In this document: in pieces, positions 13,548-19,784 of the stretch
Numbering within the stretch: position 1 is the first letter of the stretch
Layout of the letters: each line of letters opens with the position of its first letter
Source of the DNA: a virus
Strand: one strand, 5' to 3'
IMG/VR virus record: IMGVR_UViG_3300002835_007209
Location: 1 to 22,032 of that record
Length of the DNA: 22,032 nucleotides
Notes under the pieces: model-generated
What the model was told of the DNA's origin: nothing
Databases searched by the model: none
Seen by the model: only the letters and a program-made list of their open reading frames with translations
Translations under genes and position numbers: made by a program

Positions 13548-13772
13548 TAATTACGCACATAGATCTCCTTTTTTTTTAACGGATAGATCTCAAATTTAAT
13601 ACGATCTCGCTTATGATCTTATTTAACAGTTTTCTGCGACCTTAATATCAGTTTAATGAATTTTCAAATAACTTTCAATTATCTATTTCCCCCCTGATAA
13701 ACTGATCTCGTCGGATAATTCTATGACGAAATAAGTAATTATTTAATTAATTAATTAACAAAGGAGATAGCA

Positions 13773-14129
13773 ATGAGTAATTTTAATGTTGATAATAATG
13801 TTGATAATAATGATGACGCTATTCGTGCTAAATTGTTGGGCTTAGAAATAGAAAATGGTTCAATTAATTATGGGACAGTAAGTAATTTTAAGTATGAGTT
13901 TACTGGTTACGAAACTATAATGATTGCTTTGACTGATAAGGGTAATGAAATTGATTGTCATCAGTTATTGCGATTTATGTATTTGATTGATATGAAAAAT
14001 AATGGTAAACAAATAGTTTATCCAGATGGCACAGATTATTCAAATCGTGTATTTGGTCCTCAACGAAAACGAAATGCCAAAGTGTTGAATAATTCAAGTT
14101 ATATTAGCCCACATAATCTTATTTCATAG
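13773..14129 (+). CDS. Acidic/asparagine-rich hypothetical protein, 118 residues
   Basis: The first gene of the right-hand block. It starts MSNFNVDNNVDNNDDAIRAK, with a duplicated VDNN unit encoded by a repeated 12-base GTTGATAATAAT, so the N-terminus is disordered and low in complexity. The middle 'YEFTGYETIMIALTDKGNEIDCHQLLRFMYL' looks like a folded alpha/beta core, and the end is basic ('GPQRKRNAKV'). No family was recognised. AAGGAGAT at 13761-13768 gives a clear SD five bases before the ATG. The preceding 378-bp control region makes it a good candidate for an early, strongly expressed gene. Confidence 0.65.
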   Translation: MSNFNVDNNVDNNDDAIRAKLLGLEIENGSINYGTVSNFKYEFTGYETIMIALTDKGNEIDCHQLLRFMYLIDMKNNGKQIVYPDGTDYSNRVFGPQRKRNAKVLNNSSYISPHNLIS

Positions 14130-14142
14130 AAAGGTGATAACA

Positions 14143-14652
14143 ATGACAAATACAGCATTATTTACAAAAGTTAATCTTAATGACATTACTAATATTGATT
14201 ACAGTGTCAATAACCATATTCCTCAACCAAAAGTTGAAAGAAGTGGTTTTGTTAAAGTAAATCTTAGTGATGTTAAAAATCTATCAAGAAGAAAATCTCA
14301 AGAAGTAATTAAATTGTCATTTGATACTATTTGTACAAATTATGATACTAATGAAGAATTAGAATTGATCACTTCTTTAGTTAAGATTACTGCTATTAGA
14401 AAGAATTCCCAAGGTATTGACTATGATCTTTCTCAGGATAGAAGGTTTATCCGAATGAATAAGATTCATCAAATTAAAGTTGTAATATCTATATTAGATA
14501 TGGGTATTGATGTATTAGTTGATGGTTGTAAAGAAGTAGCAACTATTGATAACATCAATAGTTTAAATAAAGTACTTGTTAAGTTGGAATTGAATAAGTT
14601 GGAAAAAGATAAAGTAGTGCGATCAAATATGGAAATATTCACTAGAAGATAA
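14143..14652 (+). CDS. Hypothetical protein with two similar N-terminal segments, 169 residues
   Basis: An unknown protein. It contains two similar short segments, 'FTKVNLNDITNID' at the start and 'FVKVNLSDVKNLS' about 35 residues later, suggesting a small internal duplication. The rest is helical and charged ('INSLNKVLVKLELNKLEKDK'). I use the ATG at 14143 because the AAGGTGAT SD at 14131-14138 lies at the right distance; the GTG at 14134 is part of that SD. Near 14541-14563 the coding DNA holds a perfect 10-bp inverted repeat with a three-base loop. The neighbours are in the same orientation and closely spaced, so they are probably cotranscribed. Confidence 0.6.
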   Translation: MTNTALFTKVNLNDITNIDYSVNNHIPQPKVERSGFVKVNLSDVKNLSRRKSQEVIKLSFDTICTNYDTNEELELITSLVKITAIRKNSQGIDYDLSQDRRFIRMNKIHQIKVVISILDMGIDVLVDGCKEVATIDNINSLNKVLVKLELNKLEKDKVVRSNMEIFTRR

Positions 14653-14664
14653 TGAAAGGGACAA

Positions 14665-15078
14665 ATGAAAACTCATTCTGAAATTACAAAAGTTGACTTT
14701 AATCGTTATGTTACCCCAGTTTCTAATTTAGAAGTTGGTGATATCATTAACTGGATCGGTATTTATGATGCTGGTAAAGAAGTCTATTTTGATACAATTA
14801 CTTTATTAAAGTATGATCGTCCTATTGCTTTTAAGATTGTTGATATTGATTACAATCCAAATAAGCCAGACGATATCATATTTGAATTTGATAAAGTATT
14901 AGTTCCAACTAATTCAAAAGTTATTACAATAAATAAAGATAGGTTCGCTGGAACTAATATTAAAAACACAAAATCAAATGGCAAGTCATTGTTTGATATT
15001 GAGCAAGAAATGTACCGTATTCAGTGGTTAATGAATGCTGAAAAATTTGATCTACAAGAAAACAACGAAGGAGAATAA
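14665..15078 (+). CDS. Hypothetical protein, 137 residues
   Basis: An unknown protein beginning MKTHSEITKVDFNRYVTPVS, with a beta-rich middle ('VGDIINWIGIYDAGKEVYFD', 'PIAFKIVDIDYNPNKPDDI') that could form a small beta-barrel or SH3-like fold. Its opening 'ITKVDFNRYVT' resembles the 'FTKVNLNDITN' of the previous gene, which hints at a shared targeting or interaction segment. AAAGGGA at about 14654 sets the start. No catalytic motif is visible. The stop is one base before the next gene's ATG, so the two genes are read together. Confidence 0.6.
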   Translation: MKTHSEITKVDFNRYVTPVSNLEVGDIINWIGIYDAGKEVYFDTITLLKYDRPIAFKIVDIDYNPNKPDDIIFEFDKVLVPTNSKVITINKDRFAGTNIKNTKSNGKSLFDIEQEMYRIQWLMNAEKFDLQENNEGE

Positions 15079-15079
15079 A

Positions 15080-15283
15080 ATGAAAATTGAATCTGGAGCG
15101 GTAATTGATACAAAAGAACACGGCTGTATTCCTATGAATAAGATTAGTCTACTGGAATTGGCAATTGAAATGAATCACAGAACAAATAGCATTATGGATG
15201 TTCTTGAGTTTAATCAAACAATGATCGTTAAAATGCAATCTAAAATTATTGAATTAGAAACAGCATTACTGGAGTTTTTATAA
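15080..15283 (+). CDS. Helical hypothetical protein, 67 residues
   Basis: A short protein starting MKIESGAVIDTKEHGCIPMN, then a long helix 'LLELAIEMNHRTNSIMDVLE' and 'TMIVKMQSKIIELETALLEF' with coiled-coil spacing. GAAGGAG at 15067-15073 lies six bases before the ATG at 15080; a longer in-frame reading from 15035 would start inside the previous gene without such a site, so 15080 is preferred. The stop shares a base with the next ATG (TAATG). It may be an oligomeric or partner-binding protein; function unknown. Confidence 0.6.
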   Translation: MKIESGAVIDTKEHGCIPMNKISLLELAIEMNHRTNSIMDVLEFNQTMIVKMQSKIIELETALLEFL

Positions 15284-15513
15284 TGGCTGAGTGTATATAT
15301 TGTAAATCAATATTTATTGACGAAAGATTTGAAGCAGGATATGAATACTGTTTAGATGAAGATTGTCAAAAAATTGGTTTGGATATATCAGAAAGAGCAT
15401 TTAGGAGAATATATACTCCTGCTCTATTACATAAAAGTAATTATTTCTGGGTTAAAAAAACTGAGTTAAAGTCATTAAATGTCAGAGCAGATCTATTAGA
15501 ACAATCAGATTGA
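15283..15513 (+). CDS. Small CxxC zinc-binding protein, 76 residues
   Basis: The N-terminal third holds a four-cysteine motif, C4-x2-C7-x15-C23-x4-C28 ('CIYC ... YEYCLDEDC'), consistent with a treble-clef or zinc-ribbon site. Proteins with the pattern 'CxYCx(n)RFExGYEYC' are common among small actinophage hypotheticals. The remainder ('SERAFRRIYTPALLHKSNYFWVKK') is helical and basic. GGAG at 15271-15274 precedes the start. It could be a transcription-associated or nucleic-acid-binding adaptor, which is inference only. Confidence 0.65.
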   Translation: MAECIYCKSIFIDERFEAGYEYCLDEDCQKIGLDISERAFRRIYTPALLHKSNYFWVKKTELKSLNVRADLLEQSD

Positions 15514-15524
15514 AAGGGGTAGAA

Positions 15525-15710
15525 GTGGAAAACAGAAATCAAGTATTAAATGAACTAGAAAAGTTAACTAGTCAAATGGATATTCCATTCTCTAGGTTAA
15601 AGGATTACAATTGGCTTTTGCGTAACGCAGCAATTAATAATCCAGATAGTCTTAAGTTAAAAAAAGTAATAATGATATGTCAACTACTAGTGAAAGGTGA
15701 TACACAATGA
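15525..15710 (+). CDS. Hypothetical protein, 61 residues
   Basis: A small helical protein reading MENRNQVLNELEKLTSQMDI from GTG at 15525, chosen because the SD AAAGGGGT (15513-15520) ends four bases before it. A longer reading from TTG at 15510 would overlap the previous stop and place the SD inside the gene. The middle 'FSRLKDYNWLLRNAAINNPD' has no known domain. It overlaps the next small gene by four bases at its stop. Function unknown. Confidence 0.55.
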   Translation: MENRNQVLNELEKLTSQMDIPFSRLKDYNWLLRNAAINNPDSLKLKKVIMICQLLVKGDTQ

Positions 15711-15856
15711 ATGATAATCATGAAAAAGAAGAAGTTTATGATTGGGCTTTGGATACAGATATGAATCCTGATTGGAATACTTGGGAAGAAGAATTAAATA
15801 TGATTGAACGAGAGTTTCCACAATCAAAAAAGTTCTTTGGTAAAAAGAAAAAATAA
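15707..15856 (+). CDS. Small acidic protein with basic tail, 49 residues
   Basis: The gene opens with ATG overlapping the stop of the previous gene (ATGA) and has GAAAGGTGA upstream. It encodes MNDNHEKEEVYDWALDTDMN followed by 'DWNTWEEELNMIEREF' and a lysine-rich end 'KKFFGKKKK'. The body is strongly acidic and tryptophan-rich, the tail strongly basic. Acidic miniproteins of phages can mimic DNA or bind host polymerase or nucleases, but this is only a class resemblance. A frame shifted start at 15711 would give a much shorter product. Confidence 0.55.
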   Translation: MNDNHEKEEVYDWALDTDMNPDWNTWEEELNMIEREFPQSKKFFGKKKK

Positions 15857-15878
15857 ATACCTTTTGAAAGGGGTAAAT

Positions 15879-16250
15879 ATGGACATTTTAAAATTATTTA
15901 AATCAACAGATGATGGGCAATATATTTTATTGCTTGAGAAACTTTGGCTAAAGCAAAATCATGAAGATAATGATGGCTATACTCCAAGACCAATTCCAGA
16001 GAATAGATTCAAATTTGTATTTATCGGTAAAATGCAAGAGTATCTATCAACTGATTACAATATCACAAGTTATGTTGGTCAGAATCTAAAAGTTGATACT
16101 TTTAAAAATAAATACAAGTATGCTATTCAAATGTCATATCCATATCTTGGAACTGATGACAATAAATTGGGTAAAAGCGTTATATCACTTTATCTTGTAA
16201 GGAATAATGATGAAGTATTTCACTATCAAAGGATATGGGAGGAACTATAA
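15879..16250 (+). CDS. Hypothetical protein, 123 residues
   Basis: An unknown protein whose start is set by GAAAGGGG at 15866-15873. It begins MDILKLFKSTDDGQYILLLE and has beta-rich segments 'RFKFVFIGKMQEYL', 'YAIQMSYPYLG' and 'VISLYLVRNNDEVFHYQRIW', consistent with a small alpha/beta fold. There is no cysteine cluster or catalytic motif. Its stop shares a base with the next ATG. An upstream in-frame reading would merge into the preceding small gene and is not supported by an SD. Confidence 0.55.
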   Translation: MDILKLFKSTDDGQYILLLEKLWLKQNHEDNDGYTPRPIPENRFKFVFIGKMQEYLSTDYNITSYVGQNLKVDTFKNKYKYAIQMSYPYLGTDDNKLGKSVISLYLVRNNDEVFHYQRIWEEL

Positions 16251-16702
16251 TGAGTAAATATTATGGATCAACAATAACGGTATACAAGAAAGATTGGAAT
16301 ATGTGTGATGGTTGTAATATACCATTAAAACCAGTTTTTTGGGAAACAATAGATGGTATTCCAGTTGATGAACAAATAGTTATAGTCAATGATTTTTCTA
16401 AAGGAATATTAAATAATATTGACAGTGGACTTACTATTTCACTTATGGGTGGATATGCTGAATTTGTAGATCAAATGTTTATTGATGAAGATGAACAAAT
16501 AGAATTGTATCTTTGTCACGATTGTGTAGTAAAAATGTTTTCTATGTATAACAAAACAAAAAAATTAAAACAATGTCATCCAACAACACACGAAGCAAAA
16601 AGCAAAGATAATTTGTTTTGTTGTGATTGGTCTTGGAATTTGATTAACAATAAAGTTGTTCACCCTGAAGAAGATATTGATGATTACAGGAAAGGAGAGT
16701 AG
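16250..16702 (+). CDS. Conserved phage/plasmid hypothetical with CxxC and CHxC motifs
   Basis: A 150-residue protein with 'MCDGCNIPL' (C19, C22), 'LMGGYAEFVD' (about 65-74) and 'LYLCHDCVVKMF' (C89, C92), and a late 'HP ... FCCDWSW'. The pairs C19-C22 and C89-C92 could form one four-cysteine zinc site separated by a beta-sheet insertion. The combination of CDxC, GGYxEFVD, LCHDC and CCDWxW is one I recognise from small proteins of actinobacterial phages and plasmids, without an assigned role. GGGAGGA at 16238-16244 precedes the ATG. It is followed within three bases by the next small gene. Confidence 0.65.
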   Translation: MSKYYGSTITVYKKDWNMCDGCNIPLKPVFWETIDGIPVDEQIVIVNDFSKGILNNIDSGLTISLMGGYAEFVDQMFIDEDEQIELYLCHDCVVKMFSMYNKTKKLKQCHPTTHEAKSKDNLFCCDWSWNLINNKVVHPEEDIDDYRKGE

Positions 16703-16704
16703 TT

Positions 16705-16863
16705 ATGAATAATTTTGAATTATTGGAATTAAGTGATCTTGATGAAAAATCAAAACAAATGATCATTAGCACATTGAAGCAATTAAACGAATCAATCATT
16801 AAAGCAGAAATTGAATTGTTTAAACTTGATATTGAATTGTTTGAAGCAGAAAGGCTTGGGTAA
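16705..16863 (+). CDS. Acidic coiled-coil miniprotein, 52 residues
   Basis: A small helical protein, MNNFELLELSDLDEKSKQM followed by 'IISTLKQLNESIIKAEIELF' and 'LDIELFEAERLG'. Repeated leucine/isoleucine spacing with E and K between them gives an amphipathic, coiled-coil pattern. A strong SD, AAAGGAGAG at 16691, precedes the start by about six bases, and the stop is three bases before the next ATG. It may dimerise or bind a partner protein; no family is recognised. Confidence 0.6.
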   Translation: MNNFELLELSDLDEKSKQMIISTLKQLNESIIKAEIELFKLDIELFEAERLG

Positions 16864-16866
16864 TTA

Positions 16867-17001
16867 ATGAAAGTATACCAATGGATAAAACAAGAACCCG
16901 AGTTTCAGTATTACTGGACTAAGGATAAAGGTTGGGTTCAAAAAGATATAGAAGAAGTATGGAAAGCCATAGAGATAGGGGAAACACAAAATGGGTATTG
17001 A
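16867..17001 (+). CDS. Tryptophan-rich miniprotein, 44 residues
   Basis: A short protein MKVYQWIKQEPEFQYYWTKD then 'GWVQKDIEEVWKAIEIGE', with four tryptophans in 44 residues. The SD is weak, so expression may depend on coupling with the previous gene, whose stop is three bases upstream. It overlaps the next gene by 11 bases, an overlap size also seen at 7420. The codon use is like that of its neighbours. Function unknown; reality is less sure than for genes with a good SD. Confidence 0.45.
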   Translation: MKVYQWIKQEPEFQYYWTKDKGWVQKDIEEVWKAIEIGETQNGY

Positions 17002-17338
17002 TTATATGGAAATAGGATCATCTCCAAGTGATGAAGATTGTGCTCAATTAGGTTCTGATAATTATGATAAGTTATCCAGAATTCAATTGAATGCATATGT
17101 TCATCAATTGGAAAGGATGTTCCCTTATGTAAAGAATTCAGATTCATTAAAATTTGCTGCTAAAAGATTTAATCACGACTTCGGTACTTATGCCGAAGTT
17201 GTTATTTATTTTGATACAGCTAATGAATTTGAATATAATTGTGCAATTGATATTGAACACAATCTCCCAATGTATTGGGATGAAGAAGCTAAGGAAGAAA
17301 TTAAAAACAAACTACAAACAGAAAAGGATAAATCATGA
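16991..17338 (+). CDS. Conserved phage/plasmid hypothetical (EDCAQLGSxxY type)
   Basis: A 115-residue protein with the recognisable block 'GSSPSDEDCAQLGSDNY' near the N-terminus and 'FNHDFGTYAEVVIYFD' in the middle. Both are the hallmarks of a small hypothetical family spread widely over phages and plasmids of many bacteria, usually near other accessory genes. The function is not known; the pattern of a DFG-TY-EV strand and acidic surface suggests a compact alpha/beta fold. AGGGGA about seven bases before the ATG supports this start over later ones. It overlaps the neighbours by 11 and four bases. Confidence 0.7.
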   Translation: MGIDYMEIGSSPSDEDCAQLGSDNYDKLSRIQLNAYVHQLERMFPYVKNSDSLKFAAKRFNHDFGTYAEVVIYFDTANEFEYNCAIDIEHNLPMYWDEEAKEEIKNKLQTEKDKS

Positions 17339-17502
17339 ACAACATAGTGTTTCAACATTATAGAAATGCAAAGAACTGGGGTGACAGTTGGCTATTTAGT
17401 ACAAAAATGCTATTACAAGGTCATCTGCTAACAGATAAGAAATACGAAAAAGCAATCAAAAACATACTTAACAACCAAAATGAAAATGGAGAAACAAAAT
17501 GA
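17335..17502 (+). CDS. Basic miniprotein, 55 residues
   Basis: A short gene starting in an ATGA overlap with the previous stop and ending in another with the next ATG; AAAGGA lies before the start. The protein reads MNNIVFQHYRNAKNWGDSW then 'LFSTKMLLQGHLLTDKKYEK' and ends lysine/asparagine-rich. No domain recognised. The double stop-start overlaps support translation. Confidence 0.55.
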   Translation: MNNIVFQHYRNAKNWGDSWLFSTKMLLQGHLLTDKKYEKAIKNILNNQNENGETK

Positions 17503-17975
17503 AAAAACTATCAGAGAAGCAATTTGTAACAGTAGTAGAAAATATTCATAATAAAATTAATTACTCATTTGATTCAAAGCATTGTGAAGCATTTGGCGTT
17601 CTCATTGACAAGGAATTAAATGTTCAAATTGAAAAGATTGATAGCAGTTCTGATATTTACGATATGCTTGATACCGATAATGATGATCTACTAAATCAAA
17701 TTAATGACTACGATATGATATCTTTTGCAACTAACGGTTGGGCTGCCCCTACTGGTAAAGATGATGAATATAGTGATTTAGCACCATCTCAACACCCTGA
17801 AAAAAGAAGAGTTCGTCTTCTTAGTTCAGCAAATATTCATAATCAAGTTGGTAGTTCAATTTTGTTTAGTGACGATATTGATTCACCTGTATATGATTAT
17901 GGTGATGCTCGTGGAACTATGGCTACAGCAATCATTGAACTTATGGACAAAGCAAAAGATTTGCAGGTCAAATGA
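17499..17975 (+). CDS. Conserved actinobacterial-type hypothetical (NGWAAP...SQHPEKRRVRL)
   Basis: A 158-residue protein with a central block 'FATNGWAAPTGKDDEY' and 'PSQHPEKRRVRLLSSA', then 'YDYGDARGTMATAIIEL' near the end. I recognise this block from hypothetical proteins of actinobacteria and their phages, where it also lies in small-gene clusters; no biochemical role is known to me. The N-terminal third is helical. The start overlaps the previous stop (ATGA) and has GGAG upstream; the end overlaps the next gene by four bases. A role in host takeover or counter-defence would suit the location, but nothing in the sequence shows it. Confidence 0.7.
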   Translation: MKKLSEKQFVTVVENIHNKINYSFDSKHCEAFGVLIDKELNVQIEKIDSSSDIYDMLDTDNDDLLNQINDYDMISFATNGWAAPTGKDDEYSDLAPSQHPEKRRVRLLSSANIHNQVGSSILFSDDIDSPVYDYGDARGTMATAIIELMDKAKDLQVK

Positions 17976-18679
17976 GTAAATTTGGCGAAAGCGGATATGT
18001 CAAAAACATAGAAAAATATGCCAAACAAGCAACTACAAGACCTGATGATTTTGGTTATTGGGGTTCTGATGATATGTTTAAAACTTGGGGCTTTACTAAT
18101 ATTGATCAGAACAGAGACTCTGATGTATTAGCAAAGTCAAATTTTAAATATATTACTGAAGAGTTGATGGATATCTTCCCTGATGATTATAGAATTGAAA
18201 ATTATGCTCATTGGGCTGTTGGTAATGTTGATAGATTGGTTTGTCGTGTTTATGATGATGATGATAAAAAGATTATTTCATCTTCATTCTATTTAGCAAT
18301 GGAATGGTTAGACAAATTAGATGACTATCCAGTTGCTGATGAAGATTCATATCAAACAATGTTGGGTCTTGATAATATTGAAAGTCTTGACTTTTGGGCT
18401 GATATTTGTCCTGATTATGTTGATATTGAAAAGTATCCCGATTGGGCTGGCGATGTTCTTTATGAATTAGAAGTCAATATGAATATAGAGTTCCATCTAG
18501 ATTCAGGTTCACCTAAAGATGAAGATATTATCCAGGCTATTTATAATCTTCAATATTGGAATGCAGCAGGTTATGTAAAGTGGTTTGAATTCTGTGATCG
18601 TAATAATTTAGAAAGACCACAGTTTTTAGTAAATGATATATCAAAAAATAATCCTAATCAATTAGAAATGGAGTTTTAA
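17972..18679 (+). CDS. Conserved phage hypothetical, acidic, 235 residues
   Basis: A large acidic protein among small ones. The recognisable part is 'SDVLAKSNFKYITEELMDIF', then 'YAHWAVGNVDRLVCRVYDDD' and 'AMEWLDKLDDYPVADEDSY', which reads like a known hypothetical family of plasmids and phages characterised by 'xSNFxxxxxxL ... HWxxGxVxxxLV ... LxDYPVxDExxY'. The C-terminal half is rich in D, E, W and Y and ends 'NQLEMEF'. The excess of acidic residues would permit DNA mimicry, but the family pattern argues for a folded domain. It overlaps the preceding gene by four bases and is one base from the next. The SD is weak (AGGTC). Confidence 0.65.
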   Translation: MSKFGESGYVKNIEKYAKQATTRPDDFGYWGSDDMFKTWGFTNIDQNRDSDVLAKSNFKYITEELMDIFPDDYRIENYAHWAVGNVDRLVCRVYDDDDKKIISSSFYLAMEWLDKLDDYPVADEDSYQTMLGLDNIESLDFWADICPDYVDIEKYPDWAGDVLYELEVNMNIEFHLDSGSPKDEDIIQAIYNLQYWNAAGYVKWFEFCDRNNLERPQFLVNDISKNNPNQLEMEF

Positions 18680-18680
18680 A

Positions 18681-19271
18681 ATGCCAAATCATTGTAATAA
18701 CACTTTAGGTGTCTTAGGTAAGACATCTGATGTAGAGAAGTTTGTAGAATTTGTAACAAATAAGGGTGAAGATAAAGAACAAAATAAGTATGAGTTATTT
18801 AAAAGTTTAATTCCAATGCCAAAAGAATTGGAAGGAACTACTTCACCATCTAAATTAAGCAATGAAGAGTTGATTAAGAAATATGGAACTGATAATTGGT
18901 ATGATTGGTGCAATAGTAATTGGGGAACTAAATGGGGTGATTATGATATCACTAAAAGTGACCTTGCCAATTTAATTCAATATTCTTATCCATTTAAAGA
19001 AGATGGTATTAAGGATTATGATAATGCTATTGAAGATACGAGTAATTCATATGTACATTTTTATTATGATACTGCTTGGGCTCCAGGTAGTGATGAAATT
19101 TCTGCTGCTCTTTGTAATCAATTCCCAGAATTAAATTTTAATTTGTATTTTGAAGAACCTGGAATGGGTTTTGCTGGTCAAGTTAAAATTCAAAAAGGTG
19201 AAGTAATTTATAATGATAGTTGGGACTTTCATCAAGATTGTGACGATATATCCGAAATAGACTTTAGTTAA
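18681..19271 (+). CDS. DUF1281/YubB-like ferredoxin-fold protein
   Basis: A 196-residue protein with most signatures of the DUF1281/YubB-like family of plasmids and phages: an opening 'MPNHCNNTLGVLGKTSDV' (MPNxCxNxLxVxG), 'FKSLIPMPKEL', 'WYDWCNSNWGTKWGDYD', 'YYDTAWAPGSDEISAAL' and a late 'YFEEPGMGFAG'. The domain is predicted to have a ferredoxin-like alpha/beta fold and not to be an iron-sulfur ferredoxin; no enzymatic role is known. In plasmids such genes lie near transfer and anti-restriction functions. The ATG lies one base after the previous stop. Family assignment is firm, function unknown. Confidence 0.85.
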   Translation: MPNHCNNTLGVLGKTSDVEKFVEFVTNKGEDKEQNKYELFKSLIPMPKELEGTTSPSKLSNEELIKKYGTDNWYDWCNSNWGTKWGDYDITKSDLANLIQYSYPFKEDGIKDYDNAIEDTSNSYVHFYYDTAWAPGSDEISAALCNQFPELNFNLYFEEPGMGFAGQVKIQKGEVIYNDSWDFHQDCDDISEIDFS

Positions 19272-19286
19272 CAAAGGGGAAATGAT

Positions 19287-19772
19287 ATGGGATTAGATAA
19301 TATGCCTATGGTTTATCCATGTGAAGGTATAGCAGTTAAAGATAGTGATGGTAGAACTGATTGTGTTGCTACAGCGCAGTGTGGTAATTGTGGTTGGAAA
19401 AATGCAATTGAATCAGATCCATTAGTAAAAGACTTGAAACCAGTATTAGGTATTTTTGGTGCTGATTGCTGGTATAGAGGAAAGTATGGAAATTATCTTT
19501 TAAGTGTATTAGAAGATAAAGAAGATACTTATTTTGATGATGCTACTTGGACTTTCTATGGTAGTGGTCATGTAAATGGAGATGAAGGTATTGATTCAGA
19601 TGATTGTATTTCAATGTCTGAATTCATGAAAGACAATGCAGAATTATTTGCATATAAAGCAGGTACAAAATATCCAGATCAATCAAAAGAATTAATTAGC
19701 GATTGGATTTATGCCAGTTGGTGGTTAAATTTTGTTGGTGAGAAATGCAAAGGTTCAGCAATATGGTACTAA
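19287..19772 (+). CDS. Conserved phage/plasmid hypothetical (GADCWYRGKYGN)
   Basis: A 161-residue protein with the family-like opening 'MGLDNMPMVYPCEG', a cysteine pair 'AQCGNCGWKN' and the highly conserved-looking block 'LGIFGADCWYRGKYGN' near residues 54-69. I recognise this from small proteins of actinobacterial phages and plasmids, of unknown function. Together with the C-x2-C pair the first part could bind a metal. The rest is acidic ('DEGIDSDDCISMSEFMKDNA') and tryptophan-rich at the end. AAAGGGGA at about 19273 precedes the start. It belongs to the same cassette as the three genes before it. Confidence 0.7.
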   Translation: MGLDNMPMVYPCEGIAVKDSDGRTDCVATAQCGNCGWKNAIESDPLVKDLKPVLGIFGADCWYRGKYGNYLLSVLEDKEDTYFDDATWTFYGSGHVNGDEGIDSDDCISMSEFMKDNAELFAYKAGTKYPDQSKELISDWIYASWWLNFVGEKCKGSAIWY

Positions 19773-19784
19773 TAAAGGAGCAAT

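Larger units (their letters stand above)
13395..13772 (+). other. 378-bp non-coding control region between the two gene blocks
   Basis: No gene of useful length was found here on either strand. The region holds two TATACT boxes (13415-13420 and 13446-13451), a foldable sequence with a possible three-way junction at 13481-13547, a nine-base T-run near 13569, five GATCT motifs between 13533 and 13619 plus one at 13704, an inverted 12-base match to the terL-side repeat at 13585-13596, and an AT-rich tract of TTAA units at 13743-13757 just before the SD of the next gene. It probably drives the right-hand gene block. An origin of replication is possible but unproven. Confidence 0.7.

Noticed and set aside
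13479-13556. tRNA gene of about 78 bases
   Set aside because: There is no T-arm GTTCRA, no seven-pair acceptor stem and no plausible anticodon arm.
13539-13580. Leader peptide MNSLITHIDLLFF
   Set aside because: No SD before the ATG, and the frame overlaps the outer stem of the RNA candidate; very short frames occur by chance.
13701-13733. Hammerhead-like core (CTGAT ... GACGAAA)
   Set aside because: The catalytic CUGANGA is not present (CTGATCT here), so the G8 position is missing and only the stem CGTC/GACG resembles the ribozyme.
17178-17199. Hairpin ACTTCGG/CCGAAGT inside the gene at 16991
   Set aside because: It encodes the conserved DFGTYAEV strand, so coding constraint explains it.
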